Assembly: GCA_034638255.1 (NCBI GenBank)
Contig: JAWPGT010000003.1
Span: forward strand, 558,001-622,000
Length of the DNA stretch: 64,000 nucleotides
Direction of reading: 5' to 3'
Source: Coprinus comatus
Lineage: Eukaryota; Basidiomycota; Agaricomycetes; Agaricales; Agaricaceae
Position numbers and translations under genes: made by a program. The notes under the pieces are model-generated. The model was not told the DNA's origin. It searched no databases and saw only the letters and a program-made list of their open reading frames with translations. Shown here in pieces: positions 40,891 to 57,513 of this stretch; position 1 is the first letter of the stretch, and each line of letters starts with the position of its first letter.

Positions 40891-43286
40891 ATGAAACGGG
40901 CTTACCCCGCCTCAACAAATCTCAATGCTTTGGATAACATCCAACAATCACTCAAGATCTCACGCCACTCCTCGTGTAACCTCTGTACTTCATGCAAAGG
41001 ACTACACCCACCTTTGGGTATTGACGTCGTTCTCGATGAACCCTCCCTCAACTCCATCTTCAGTGGGCTCGACCAATACGGTTCGGACGACGAAGATGAA
41101 GGCACTCCTCCTTATCTAGAGTTCTGCGACTGTGGACATGACGTGATCTACCATGGCGCAAATGAGACAGAGATCGGAAAAGTAGAATTTACAAGGCGCG
41201 CTCGTGTAGCAATAAGAATAGACGAACTACTGCAGGTGAGTTCTATTACTATTGTTTATATCCTTGTTTCAGTCTATATTCTCTGACAATAAACTAGGTA
41301 TGCCTCTCAGAAGGTTTTATCACCTCTTACTGAGACAACTCTCAAGGATGAAGGCTATATCCTAGATTTTGAATACGTGAACGATGATATCACCTCCTTG
41401 CGCAAACAGATGACTCTACCACAAAGCCCTCTAGTAAACGCACAATCCTCCCCAGGCATGTCTTATCTTGTCCGTTTACAAAGCGATACTCATGTTAACA
41501 TCCAGAAACGGCCTCTCAGAGTAATGCTCTTTCACCCGCTTCCTCCATTCTTAGTGACCCTTCTCCTACATCTCCACGCGCAGCCAAGAAACGGCGAGTA
41601 ACATCATCATCCTCAACATTAAGCGATGAAAATGATGATGAGGACGATGAGGAGCCATTAGCAATACGTGTCACCACAACATCCTCTTCACGCCCAGTGG
41701 CTGGCCGAAGAAGTGGAAAGTCTGGCAAGAAAGGCCCAACAATGAAAAAAAAGGGACATACAGCACCTACTACGCTAGCTCCTCCAGTTGGCAACAAACA
41801 AGTTCAAATGAATGGCAGGGTGAATGGAATAAATGGTCACGAAACAAAGGTGAAGGTAGAAGATAAGATGGATGAGAGCCAAATCAACCGTCTTGCTGCT
41901 GGAGTTCCTGTGGATGCATCTCGACTGGTTAGTATATGCATCTTGTGGTCTATATATACACGTTGAAGCTCTTTCTCAGGCTCAGCCCAAGGTTGAAAAG
42001 GCCGCTGTAATAGAAATGAGGAAGGGGATCATTCGAGTTATCCCGGTTGAAAACGATAGTCACCCTAGATCTTGGGTTATCCTCACCGGATTGAAAACCC
42101 TTTTCCAAAGACAACTACCAATGATGCCCCGAGAATATATTGCTCGGCTCGTCTATGATTCGAATTCAAAGGCTCTAGCCATAATCAAAAGAGGGTACAA
42201 AGTCGTTGGTGGAATCTGCTTTAGACCCTTCCCTCATCGAGGTTTCGCAGAAATTGTGTTCTTTGCCACCAACTCGACTGATCAAATCAAAGTATGTAGA
42301 CATTCCCTTTTTTTCTCCTGCAAAAAGGCTAATATATGAGGTAGGGATATGGAGGAATGCTGATGGACCACTTCAAGGCTCACATCCGCAAAGTTTATCC
42401 CGATATGATGCATTTCATGACATATGCCGACAATTACGCTGTCGGATATTTTGAAAAACAAGGTTTTTCTAGAGATATAACCCTCGATAGATCTATTTGG
42501 GCAGGGTATATTAAGGATTATGAGGGTGGTACAATCATGCAATGTACTATGCTATCAAAAGTGGACTACCTCGACAAAAAATCCTTTCTAAACAAACAGA
42601 AGGAAGCGATCCTGACCAAGATCAAGAAAATGTCAAAGTCTCATATCATATACCCTGGACTACCACAGTTTCAACCTGGCCAACCGCTAGATGTAAAGGT
42701 GGATCCTAAAGACGTACCAGGATTGAGTGAGTACTATGTCTTCTGCCCGTTTTGGCATAGTTCACTTAACACATCGGCTTCACAGGGGAAACAGGGTGGT
42801 CTACAAACATGATGACATAGTATGTGTATATCATAGATTCTGTGCGAGTTGTGTCTTAATCTTATGTGTCAGTCTTGTTCGACAAGTACCTAGGAATGCT
42901 GATTATGCATTCATGGAAACCACACTCCAAGATCTTATCCGACATCCTAGATCATGGCCCTTCCGAAAACCAGTGGACGCTATTGAGGTACCAGATTATT
43001 ACGATGTCATAAAAAATCCAATGGGTAATTTTTTTTTTTTTTTTTTTTTTGCATACCTGGTTTCACATAAATTTCTTACTAAACTTGCTTAACAATTTCA
43101 GATCTACAAACTATGGAAAATAAACTGAAAGATGGAGAGTATGACTCGATGTTTGATTTTGAGAGGGATTTCAGATATATCGTTGACAATTGTCGGAGTT
43201 ATAATCCAGAGTCCACTGTTTATTATAAACACGCAGACAAGTTGGAGGAAGTATTTAATAACCTTTTGGCGAAACGTGGGTCATAG
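40891..43286 (+). CDS. GCN5: Histone acetyltransferase Gcn5 (SAGA/ADA)
   Basis: Gcn5 acetylates histone H3 as the catalytic subunit of SAGA. Eight exons (40891-41235, 41311-41433, 41520-41927, 41980-42291, 42345-42726, 42786-42819, 42873-43024, 43102-43286) give 646 residues. The N-terminus has a Cys-rich element (CNLCTSCKGLHPP, FCDCGHDVIYHGANE), as in basidiomycete Gcn5 and reminiscent of the PCAF N-terminal region. An acidic, basic-patch linker follows. The GNAT domain begins near VENDSHPRSWVILTGLKTLF, with YKVVGGICFRPFPHRGFAEI (catalytic Glu in FAEIVFF), the acetyl-CoA loop QIKGYGGMLMDHFK, and KQGFSRDITLDRSIWAGYIK. A bromodomain ends the protein: PFRKPVDAIEVPDYYDVIKN, then FRYIVDNCRSYNPESTVYY. 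Intron 2 (41434-41519) was chosen by phase. Intron 7 contains a 22-T run. Confidence 0.95.
43029..43050. repeat. Poly-T run in a GCN5 intron
   Basis: Twenty-two consecutive T residues shortly after the donor of GCN5 intron 7. Runs like this are often variable and error-prone in sequencing. Confidence 0.9.
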
Positions 43287-43641
43287 CATTGACGAAAAAG
43301 AAATATCGAACTGCGATCCTGTGTAACAATATTGTATTTACATACCCCTGCGCTTTTTTTTTACTTATGAGCGATCATAGATGCTGCTAATAATCCTGGA
43401 CCTCTTATTTATTTGCCAATAAACTCTGCAAGGAATCTTGTAGGATTTCCTCGATCCGACCTAGTGAATTGATTCACCGTAGTTCTTTTTTTATTCCCTT
43501 AATTATAGACGAGAGTGCCTATGCGGTTATTAGTCGAACTACCAAACCAGTTTTTTTTTGTTTTATATACATATAGATAGATACATAGTAATTTATGAAA
43601 ATTTGTTGTTACAACGGCACGATGGGTATTTGGAAAGTTGA
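43287..43641. other. Convergent intergenic region between GCN5 and FDH
   Basis: 355 nt of A/T-rich 3' flank shared by two convergent genes, with several T runs (43348, 43486, 43551). No gene evidence. Confidence 0.5.
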
Positions 43642-45338
43642 TCAGGCGCGTTGGCCGTCTATCAGAAGAAATTCAGTTCAAATCCCAACTTTATCAATGA
43701 ATAATAGGCACTTACAAGCTTTAGTCTCGTATTTTCCAAGACCAATAATGATATTCTGTGGTTCTTGATCCTTGTTATTCAAGTAGTTTTCAAGGATACT
43801 CCTAGTACCATTGGCATAACGAGCTTGGGCATCGAGAGTAGTTCCAGAATAATGGGGAACCATTCCATTACCACCATTAAGAGGATTCTTAACAGTACGC
43901 CAAACGTGATCTTTAGGAGCAGGTTGAACATTCCAAACATCACCAGCATAACCACTCAATTGGCCAGTACGAAGAGCTTCAGCAACAGCATCCTTGTCAC
44001 AAATGGCTCCACGAGCAGTATTAACCAACCATGCACCCTTCTTAAAGTGTTTAAGAAGATCTGCATTAACAAGTCCACGAGTACCTTCATGTAGAGGACA
44101 ATTGACAGTGACGACGTCACATTGAGAAACGAATTGTTTCAGATCTTCAACTCTACGTGCTTTAACAGCTTTTGCTGCTGCTTCGGGAAGAGGAGCATAA
44201 TCGTAGTAAAGGAGTTCTTTACAATCGAAAGGAAGAAGACGTTGAAGAACTCGATAACCGATACGACCTGCACCTATGGTACCGACGACTTTGTTTTCGA
44301 GATCGAATGCATTTCGAGCAATGTCAGAAACTTGCCAGTCCCCGCGCTCAATCATCTATTATGTTAATGTTAATTAGAAGGGTGAATATATGCGTATGTT
44401 ATAAATTAATGGAACAAACCTCATGAGCAGGTACAAAGTTCCTAACCAAAAGGAGGATGCTCATAACAACATGCTCAGCAACTGAGACGACGTTGGAGCC
44501 AGATACCTAACAATGATAAGAAAAAAGAGGTATATAAAGATAGTCATGGTCTTATGACTCACCTCCAAAACTTGAACACGGTGTTCAACGGCAGCATTGA
44601 GATCAATATGGTCGGATCCAACACCAGCGGTGATACAGATCTTCAAATTCTTAGCCTAAAAGGAATGTTAAAAGAAGTGGCTAGTAGTTAGAACCAAGAT
44701 GGATATATTAGAAGAGATCATAAGGTAACATTCACCTTCTGAAATAGTTCACGGGTGAGATAGCTGATGAATGGTTTGAGCGGTCAGAGCTCCAATATAT
44801 TTATAAATCGCACATACCCAGGATGGAAGGGGGTAGTAATGAGAACTTCAGCCTATTAAAAGATTAAGATTGGAAATCCATCAAATTTAAGTCATACGAG
44901 GGAAAATGAATATTTACATCCACGATATGCTTCTGGAAGACACTATCTGGTCCTTCCTTGCTGCTGGAAACCTGGGAAACCGTTCAGGGACAGGGGCACA
45001 TCGCAATCTATTTTGAGGATTAGGGCACATACTATGTCGAGATCGTTAGAGATTATTCAGTTCATTATAGTGATTATCTTACCGATGTATTCGTGTCCTT
45101 GGGATTTGAGCCATTCCTCAATGCCGAGCTAGGAAGAATACCAACACATTATATTAGACACAACAGGGGTTGGGTACAGACGATGAACATTATACCTTGT
45201 TCTCAACAGTTCCGAGAAGACGAGACTCCTCTTGAGCAGCCTTTCCGCCGTCATAGAGAATAGCGAGAACCTTGAAAAATAAAATAAAAAGGTTCAACAA
45301 AGACAGCATAGGGCGAAAGGAGAAACCCTAACTTTCAT
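43642..45338 (-). CDS. FDH1: NAD-dependent formate dehydrogenase
   Basis: FDH oxidises formate to CO2 with NAD+; in basidiomycetes it often disposes of formate from oxalate breakdown. Ten exons are recognisable: 45333-45338, 45196-45270, 45083-45128, 44918-44971, 44818-44852, 44736-44763, 44563-44655, 44420-44506, 43716-44355 and 43642-43658. Exon 1 is just ATG AAA, joining to [20 protein letters not shown]. Family motifs follow: [45 protein letters not shown], the NAD-binding [47 protein letters not shown] (substrate Arg) and [14 protein letters not shown] (catalytic His). It ends KAYGQRA. The exons sum to 1,081 nt, one more than a multiple of three: the junction between [12 protein letters not shown] and [12 protein letters not shown] (45083/44971) cannot be joined in frame with a GT-AG intron. 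Everything else is canonical, so a sequencing indel, unusual splicing or a recent mutation are all possible. Confidence 0.88.
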
Positions 45339-46061
45339 GATGATAAGATCGTTGGAAGTATGAGGTGAGTAGAATGGACAAGAGAGTTGGTGAAGAACAC
45401 TGACCTGATATCTGTCTCTTTTTATCCTCGAAAGAAGGCCATGGAGGAAAGAGAAAGCCTTTAGAGTGGGTTCCACCATGTGACGCATGTGTTAAGCTGT
45501 TCTGGGACATAGGCGTTCACAGAGTCGTACATGTCAAGCGGCCACAAGCCAGTTGACCAATAGCTGAACGGGAAACGAGTCTGGAGAAGTAGAAGCCCTG
45601 ATGTTCCAGTCTGCCGCCCCTGCAGCGGTTCTGTTTTCTCCCGCATAGGAAGAACAAATATATGGATTCTTTCGCTCACCACGTTTGTTCTAAAAATATC
45701 TCTTCATGTGACCTCATACTTAGTCACCTTATCTTGCTTGTTGTTCGCATATCTCTGCTCTGAATATTTGCTGACCGAGATAATAGCATGTGCCCAATCT
45801 GTAAAGCATAGCACTAGCATGCTAATTTTCCTACTCATTATTGTATATATAACTATTTTTGGAGTGCGAGAAATGTAGACTCCATAAGTGCGCATAAAAA
45901 CCAGACGTGGGCGAGCTCATCCAAACATGCGCGAAAATTTGTCCTAATTAGATACATCCATGACCAATGCAATTCTCTATAGCGAGTCCAAGACAAATCT
46001 AGAGGGTATTAGAGTATTATTATAGCTGTGGAACTCTCCCATTTACGTCAATTCATCCGGA
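45339..46061. other. Intergenic region upstream of FDH
   Basis: 723 nt between the FDH start and the ERD1 stop (both minus strand). It holds the FDH promoter and the ERD1 3' flank. A short minus-strand frame just upstream (45339-45488) runs into the FDH leader but is not convincing as a targeting sequence. Confidence 0.45.
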
Positions 46062-47671
46062 TCATGCGGAGGGGTGGAGGTGGAAAAGGTCATGATCATC
46101 AGGTTCGGGTGAAAGCATCTCATAGTCGCTTTCGCTATCAACTTCGTATGTTCGCACTTTGAAATTTCCGTCTTGCATCTTCCTTATGACCTCCCATTCT
46201 ACTCGAAGGAAAACCCATAGCCACCTGCGTAGGATCTCTGCCAATTCCAACCAGAATATACCTACACTACCGTCGGCTATAGAATATAGATGACTGGACA
46301 ACTTAATAGACCACGTCATCCTTAGAATAAGGTTGAGAAAGATGAGAAGAGGGTACACTGCCAAGGGGTATAACAACACAGCGCGCAAGCCGGGGTAAGA
46401 TTGTCGAAGAGGAGGAAGTGGGCTTGGCGTTCGATTCGCAGCTGGCGAATATATGTCTTCGGATACACCTGACTCGAGGGATGTCCGCCCTAGTAGCGGG
46501 GAAGCATTCGCATGCAATCGAGGTAGGAGAAGTCGACGTGGAGGGGTTCGGATGTTCGTCCCAGATTCAATCCTCAATAATGAGAACCCCCAATCGTTGG
46601 TGATATCCCACCAAAAGGAGTACACCGAGTTACAAATTGCTGCTAACATCCTGAACCGAAGACAATAAGAAGTTTAATTAAATCAGCACAACAGCCAGAC
46701 ATACCATAGTTGGAAGATTATTGAGAAAGAGTCTGCTTCTCCGGTGCTATCACTAGTAGGAAAGCCTTTTTGGGCAGCGGACAGAAAAATGACAGGGAAG
46801 GCAGTCGCGTATTTTACGGCATTATACAAAGGCCGACGACTGCTATTTGATGGTAGTCTGTACTCAATCACACATTGTCGAAAGCGTATGAAATAGGGCA
46901 AACTAATAAAACGACTGCTTAAGAACATTCCATGATTGCAAGAAGTTGAAAACTGACATACCTCATTATCAATGGAGCAATCCATGCATACAAGCCTTGT
47001 TCTGAAGGGGCTTGAAACATGGTGCTTCCCGGGAGCAACATTTCCAAGGATAGCCAAACGTCACCGAGGACTTTGGCGAAAGAAGTCGCGATATCGGCAA
47101 AGATAACGTCGGAGAAATAGATAGGTGTATCGAACGAAGAGAAGCAGCAACGGTGAAGGGTACTGCCAGTTGTTGATTAGCATCAACATATTAAATACAA
47201 AGAGGTTGCTCACTGAAGGAATTTGTCACGTTCTTGTCTGAACAAGATATTCATCGGACAAATCAGAATGATGAGGACGAGAAGACCAGTAATGAGAGGG
47301 ATGTAGGCGAACGCATCAACAAGTCCGCGGTCGCTTTTTGTGCAGAGACGAAACAAAATCCAGGATGCGAAACCGAAGGTAGAATATGCGAAGAAGACCT
47401 TGTAGGTGGCGAGGTAAAAAGAAGGTGACACATATAATCCGTAGCTGCTGTTGAGGTATCCATTCGTTCTCTGAGAACTCATTGGTGTCCGTGGCAAATG
47501 ACTATCGGTACGGAGTTCTAGCGCACCGACGGGGTCTATTCCCGAGAGATGGAGTACATGGAGGTTGGTCGCCCAAGCGAGTATCCCAACGCCAACAAGG
47601 GCCAGTAAACGATATGGGAGGGGGAAAGTAGGGTTGAAGTCTGTGTCTGGAAGTAGGTCAAGAGAAGACAT
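46062..47671 (-). CDS. ERD1: EXS-domain membrane protein, Erd1-like
   Basis: Erd1 is an EXS-domain Golgi membrane protein needed for retention of lumenal ER proteins, Golgi glycosyltransferase recycling and phosphate export from the Golgi. Four exons (47214-47671, 46962-47162, 46705-46902, 46062-46650) give 481 residues. Several hydrophobic segments are visible (LLALVGVGILAWATNLHVL, ITGLLVLIILICPMNILF, VLLYPLAVYPLLIFLNLIL). EXS hallmarks are VIFADIATSFAKVLGDVW, LPYFIRFRQCVIEY, LYNAVKYATAFPVIF, ICNSVYSFWWDITNDWGFSL and LAEILRRWLWVFLRVEWE. The FWWDITNDW block is diagnostic for EXS (Xpr1/Syg1/Erd1). The protein lacks an SPX domain, which favours Erd1 over Syg1. The tail is acidic (SESDYEMLSPEPDDHD). 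I chose the ATG at 47671 (MSSLDLLPDTDFNP). Divergent from SNU23. Confidence 0.9.
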
Positions 47672-47797
47672 TAGAGGAGAGTCATAAAAGGAGGATATTA
47701 GAGCACAAATTATCTGTCCATACAATTTCAAAATGCGTAGCTAATTGCCAACTGCGCCTCAACGGAATATCCCACGCGTCATCCACCACAGCCGCTC
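47672..47797. promoter_or_regulatory. 126 nt divergent promoter between ERD1 and SNU23
   Basis: Two divergent start codons are separated by 126 nt, so transcription start regions must be adjacent or overlapping. No individual motif is assigned. Confidence 0.5.
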
Positions 47798-48588
47798 ATG
47801 GCAGACAAACAGGGCGCTTACGGCACTAAAGCTGGCGACACCGACTTTGGCAAAACATGGGACAAGGAAGAGTATGCAGAACGGGCAAAGCGCAAGGATA
47901 CGGAGGAGCGAGAGCGTATGCAGGAAAATGAAGAGCGCATGAAGCAAGGTCAGTCCAATGTACAACTATACATCCATTCTATCCTAATGCATTTCTGTAG
48001 GAAAACGGCCCAGGAAAGGCCCAAAGAAAGACCTACCAAAACCAACAGAACTTATGAAAGCCCGTGATGCACCTCTGGAACTAGATAAGAACTTGGGAAA
48101 GACAATGGTCGTCCAAAATCCTGGAGGAAGAGGCCCGGGTCAGCCTGGTTTCTACTGCGAGACTTGTAATCGCACATATAAAGACAGTATTGCTTATCTC
48201 GACCATGTGAACAGTAGAGCACGTATGCACATTCCCCACTTCTTGCATCCACTTTGTCTGTCTAATATATCCTACTCTGACTTTAGATTTGCGTGCCTTG
48301 GGTCAGACAACAAAAATAGAACGCTCAACAGTTCAACAAGTTCGGGAGCGGATAGCCATGTTGCGCGAAAAGACAAAAGCAGCTACGTCAGCTAAAGATT
48401 TTGACTTTGATCAACGTCTAGGCGAGATCAAGGCCAAAGAACAGGCACTACGGGAAGAGAAGAAAGCACAGAAGAAGGCAGAAAAGGAAAAGGCTCGACT
48501 TGAGGTTATCAAGGACCTTGCACCACAAGGAGACGACGAGATGGCAAAACTCATGGGATTTGGCGGCTTTGGTTCAACGAAAAAGTAA
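47798..48588 (+). CDS. SNU23: U4/U6.U5 tri-snRNP zinc-finger protein Snu23 (ZMAT2)
   Basis: Three exons (47798-47948, 48001-48222, 48287-48588) encode 224 residues, close to human ZMAT2 (199). Snu23 is a spliceosomal B-complex protein that helps position the U6/5' splice-site helix. The N-terminal WDKEEYAERAKRKDTEERER block and LMKARDAPLELDKNLGKT are conserved. The U1-like C2H2 finger is GFYCETCNRTYKDSIAYLDH with HVNSRAH. The LRALGQTTKIERSTVQQVRE segment follows. The C-terminus is a Lys/Glu-rich helix, ending DDEMAKLMGFGGFGSTKK as in the family. Convergent with ILS1, whose stop is 142 nt away. Confidence 0.95.
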
Positions 48589-48730
48589 AAGAGGGACAAT
48601 TCGCATTGTGAGCATTCGTATTCATTCATTTGCATCATTACACCTAGACATCGTGTCTTTATATCCATACTGTAATCTATTCTTCCATAACATATCATTT
48701 CTTCCAACTTCACTACTTCTCTCTCTCCTT

Positions 48731-52596
<3,866 letters not shown>

Positions 52597-55500
52597 CTTT
52601 TCAAGAACAGTACTAATCGATTACTGTGAGAATTGACGGAAGCACTTATTGAAGAGTTTTTGCCTAGCGATGTGCGTGCTCGTTGGTTCGGGGTCGCCGA
52701 TGGCAAACCGGTTGAGTCAGTGTGTTTATCTGGGAATATTGAATTAATCTACGGATCGGTCTTCGCCGGTTTTAGATCATCTAATCTTATCTTTGTCATT
52801 ATTCACCATGCCAGAGGTGTACCGTATACAACCTCCTGGCACCCGCAAGTTTTTCACTTACTCGAATTGCAAGGGAACGTCACTTTGACTACGTTAATAT
52901 TAGTCGCTGAGTTTTACTGGGAACTGGGCGGTTTATCTTTATCTCAATTTTGGCTCCAACCAGTGATATTCTTTCACTTCTCTCACACTTAAAGGCCCCC
53001 TTTTCACTCTGTATTCATATAACACCTACTTCTCTCTTCGATTTAACCACGGAAACCGAGGTAAATGTGCTCCCTGGGACAACATCCTCAAAACTCTCAT
53101 CATCAAAACACAATAGTTCATTGGTTTCTCAAAATCGACTATTCAACCATTCAATGGCTTTCTTGATTTGTCCAATTGGATTCATCTATTTGGGAAAAAA
53201 ATCTTCTGTACTCCGGGTGGAACATTCAAATAAAAAATCTCTCACCACACATTGGACACATGGAGTGTTAAAGACGGAATTGCATCTTAATGTCCGAGCC
53301 CGAGATCGTTGTAAGTATAATCATAATTGGCTCGTTCACTATAGTACTCGGAAATAGGAGGTATATTTTTAAATCAGAATCTGGGATATCTCTACCGCAC
53401 TCACTGCCATTGGATTCAACAGGCATATTTATTGAGGTGATGATTTCTATTTCAACCATTTACTGGGTAGTTCCTTGGCATCACCATAGCTTTTGGAATC
53501 TCTCCTTTTCAAATGATAAGTGATATTTCTATTTCGTACTCCCTTTTTTCTAGAATTTAATGAACCTGGAAACAGCTAAACCGGATCCGGGATTTTAATC
53601 CGCAGGATTTTGCGAACATTTGCCAATGCAGAATCCATCGAGATATTATTACTTTCTCTATTTCCAGAATGAACGAGTTGAGAGTGTGTCATCATCTATA
53701 AGATCCCGACAAAATCTTATACCAGGTTGATTGAGTTAACCCAATCTCTAGATTATGCAATGAATGCTCACGTTATGCCAATGGACTCGCGGAGACAGCG
53801 AGAACGTGAATGGATGTCCAATAGAGATTAGAAAGAGAGGGAGTTCTACTTGCTGATTGGGTGAGACCTTGACCGTTGACGTGGAACATGTCATTCGGGA
53901 AAATAAATGGGGCCTACTTCCTTCAAGTTGTCACAGGGATTTGAAGAATTATGATCGGCTAAGTTGCGTTCTTCTGTGATAAGAATAAGGCAGTAGTAGT
54001 TTGAATCGCACGTCCAACTACCGCTTGTACACGACTAATTATCTCATGACCAATAGGATAAGGATACTGTCTAGGTAAATAATATTTGTGGTAGAGTAAT
54101 CAGAAGTATATGCATTATTATTGTATTATATCGTAGTCTCGCTGCCTTGATGTATGTATAACCCAAAGCAACTTAAAAATAAAATCCATGCATCACGATG
54201 TCGTCATCCCTAAACAAAAAAAAGTATGTACTTCAAAAGTCATGTCGATCACTAAGCCTCAACAGACTTCAAACGCTCAAGCTTCATTGACAAGTATAAA
54301 GTCAATTTGACACCTGTAACTTTGTAAAGACTATTGATATGCGCATACAAATGGATAAAATGCACCCCGCTATTTACGAAGCTCATCCTTTTCACCTCCG
54401 TAGTCATTTTAAAGAAGATAATTGGTAACATCATACGTCACGATTGACCGGAACGCTGACCAACATGGGGCATTCAGGGGCATTCTTGATAATTTATGTA
54501 ATAGATCTTTTCTTCGGAGCCAAGAGACCCCGCCACACCCTCAGTTTGAATTATTATTCGCATCAAGTATAACAAACTCAACACACGTGAATGTTCTTAT
54601 CAATGGGAAAAGAGTTATCATCTGGTACAATACATGGGGACTCGTCACAGGTTGTCATTGAGCGCTTCTCAGATATTTTTATCGATGTCTGTACCCTCCC
54701 CGTACCTCAAGAAAAGCCCAGACCTATATGGAACAAGCCACATAAAGGGGAATCACGGACCATCCAACAAAAAAAGCCCCATGGGCGAAAAAATGCCGCT
54801 AACACTTATCAATATATCATGCACCTGCTGATACCAGACGTTCCAGTAAAACCACAGTTGGAAAAGGATAATCAAACGTTTTCAGAACGTTGCACGATTA
54901 GTTCCTGGTTTAGTTTAGTTGCAACGGGCTTTCAGGCCTCAAGTTTGGTACAGGTTTGGTATCTCGCAACCGAACAGGAACGTAATTGGGATAGATAAAA
55001 GGAAGTTCAATTGAAACGATGCCAGCATCAGTCTGGGGAGGACGTCAATTCCTTGATGCCATAAAGCAAGTCTGAGGTCATCTGATGTCGATTGTGAGTA
55101 TGTGACAAAGGGTCAACCTGTAACTCTAACTATGGGGGGCCCAACTAAGCCGAAAGTTTTGTCTTTGTTATCAGGTTAGAGACGAAATCGGTTACTGCAA
55201 CATTCATTTTACCATTGGCCTCGTTGTCCTATGGAAAGGCGTTGATCGATGATTGATAGGAATGCAACACTTTGAATGAGTTTAGTTAGGTTCATGGAAA
55301 CATCCGGGGGCACTTCACATTTTCCTGCTTATGTGACCGCCATTTCCACACCTTGGCCTTCAGGGAAAACCTTCTGTGCCGACTGCCACCGCGATTGTGG
55401 AGTGATTGTTCTATGACAATCACCAAGCCGGCAAATAAATACCACGAGATGCGGGGGCTGCAGTGGCACAGCCAAAGAGCAACCGAACGAGTAAACCTTT

Positions 55501-55767
55501 TTCCTAACGCAGAGAAGATCAGACCGCAGCCTGCATGTCTTGTCGCATGTTGCGAGACTGACCCTGACAATAACGAAATGATTGATTGCCTACCAGCTTC
55601 TCCAGGTTCTAAGAACTTTACACTTGCAGGAGCTTGCAGGTCCAATGATGAGATTGATGAGAAGCAAATCTTTGATATGATGTCATTTTTGAGCGGCTTG
55701 CTATACTTAGATTTGAAATAACAATTGTGGATATTTTACGATGTGTTACTTCCTGTTTATACCATCT
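52597..55767. other. Gene-poor interval of about 3.2 kb
   Basis: It contains the ILS1 promoter at its 5' end and the 3' flank of the aldo/keto reductase at the other. Several plus-strand frames of 100-135 codons occur (52633-52992, 52950-53357, 54591-54998) but none has family motifs, a coherent exon structure or a good start. No repeat, tRNA or transposon domain was recognised. Confidence 0.5.
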
Positions 55768-57036
55768 TCAGGCTGCGCCGACGGGGTTCCAGCTGCAAGG
55801 TTTGCCTTGCTCGAGAGTGTCGAGTTTAGCGATATCTTCTTCACTCAGCGAGAAGTCGAAAACTTGAGTATTGGATTGGATACGGGAAGGTGTGCCGCTC
55901 TTAGGAAGAGGGACATAGCTGCAGTAAGAATGATAATTGAGAATGGATGGATACACTAGCTTTAGCGCACTTACCCTTTCTGAAGAGACCAGCGGATGAG
56001 AACTTGAGCAACATCCTTTTTGTACTATCATAATCACGTAAGTGCCAGAAATATATACATATATCTCATGTACACACCTTTTCTGCAATTTCGGTGAAAA
56101 CTGGGTTAGCCGCACCACGAATCAGCGGGCAGTATGCTTGCACCACAATGTTGTTTTCTTTGGAGAACGCAGCGATATCCCGCTGCTGCAAGTAGGGATG
56201 AATCTATAACAAATTAATGAGCCACACCATAAAATATTATAAGTGTTGGACAGCAAACCTCAATTTGGTTGACTGCAGGTAGTTCAAGTCCTGCATCCTT
56301 GATCTCTTGGAGATGCTTGACACCACTATGCCACATATATTAGTCAAAAGTAGTTTTAAGGAAGAGTGAGAAACCTACAAGTTGGATACCCCGACTGTCT
56401 TGACCTTTCCAGCTTTTTTGGCCTCAAGGAGTGCCTTGTACGACTCTAAACGACTTTCTTTTCCTGAGAGCGGATCGTGGAGAAGGAAAAGATCAAAGTA
56501 TACTGAGTATTAAGAATGTCAGAAAAGAGGCTAGAGGTGTATAAGGGACGGATCGTACCAATACCCCACTTCTCGAGGGAGTCGTCGACACCCTTCAAGA
56601 CTGTCTCACGTCCCTGGTGTTCTGACAAAATTTTACTGGCTATAGGAAGGAGTCCATTTAATGCACACAAATGTAACCAAGTTTGAGAGCCTCTTACTGA
56701 TGAACAACTGTTCCCTCGGTAGCCCTGATTCTCGAACAGCAGCGCCACACTCTTCTTCGTTTTCGTACATTTGTGCGCCATCAATTTGTCTTTTGCAAAT
56801 TCAATTGTATTAGATTAGATTATTTTGTTGTGGCAAGCGAAATACCTGTAACCAGCTTTCAGGGCTTCGAGGAGTGCAGTCTTAGTGTCCCCTTGATTCA
56901 GGGCTCCGAAGCCTATTATCGGAAGTTTCGCGCCTAATTTGTTATAGGCGTTAATTAACAAAGATCGCGGAAGTGAGAGCCACAGAAACATACCACTAGA
57001 AAGGGTGACCGTGGATTGTAAGTTCAAGGTAGACAT
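55768..57036 (-). CDS. Aldo/keto reductase
   Basis: Nine exons (56994-57036, 56846-56933, 56698-56789, 56559-56639, 56379-56502, 56259-56325, 56078-56203, 55975-56015, 55768-55918) sum to 813 nt, 270 residues. AKRs reduce carbonyls with NADPH in a TIM barrel. The catalytic tetrad is visible: Asp in YRQIDGAQMY, Tyr in MYENEEECG, Lys in FITSKI and His in FLLHDPLSG. Other family motifs are GVDDSLEKWGI, KTVGVSNFGVKHL, LPAVNQIEIHPYLQQRD, VVQAYCPLIRG and DVAQVLIRWSLQKGYVPLPK. It ends FDFSLSEEDIAKLDTLEQ plus NPVGAA. The QIDGAQ form (for HIDCA) is common in fungal members. Physiological substrate unknown; no signal peptide. Confidence 0.94.
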
Positions 57037-57513
57037 TTGTAAAAATCGTAGAGAGTGAATTGGTTGGAGGTATCGACAGTCAGATGGATCCTCCTTTTAT
57101 GAGTTTCTCCGTGTCTGTTAGTCATGACCCAGAGTATGGAGTGGTGTCGAGATGGCGAATATGAAGTTTCTTGGAGGGTAGGTCATGCGACATTTGGCGG
57201 CTGGATGCGGATGTAAACTGATCTTAGCGGCACGTCCGTCAGTTGATTCGTGGAATAAGGATCCGACGATGGTGTTATGACCTTAGCGACGGGTTAGAGC
57301 CGTAGAGGAAAGTTCTTTGAAGTTCTTCATGTCAGTAGACGTCCATATAGACATTTGGACCGGAGTGCACGAGGTATAGGAATCCACTGTTTATGCACGA
57401 CCTGGACTAAGCGCGCGGGGTCCCGAGGCTCCTGTCCAAATACTGGTTGACAACTAATCTAATCATCAGCTGTCTAGGCTTCTGCTGCTCAGCGCTCAAC
57501 GGCTGCTCCCACA
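57037..57513. promoter_or_regulatory. Divergent intergenic region between the aldo/keto reductase and the RING protein gene
   Basis: A 477 nt spacer carrying both promoters. No clear binding site or repeat recognised. Confidence 0.45.

Noticed and set aside
52950..53357. 135-codon plus-strand frame
   Set aside because: No ATG at the start, no family resemblance and no supporting exons; overlapping frames of similar size occur by chance in this A/T-rich gap.
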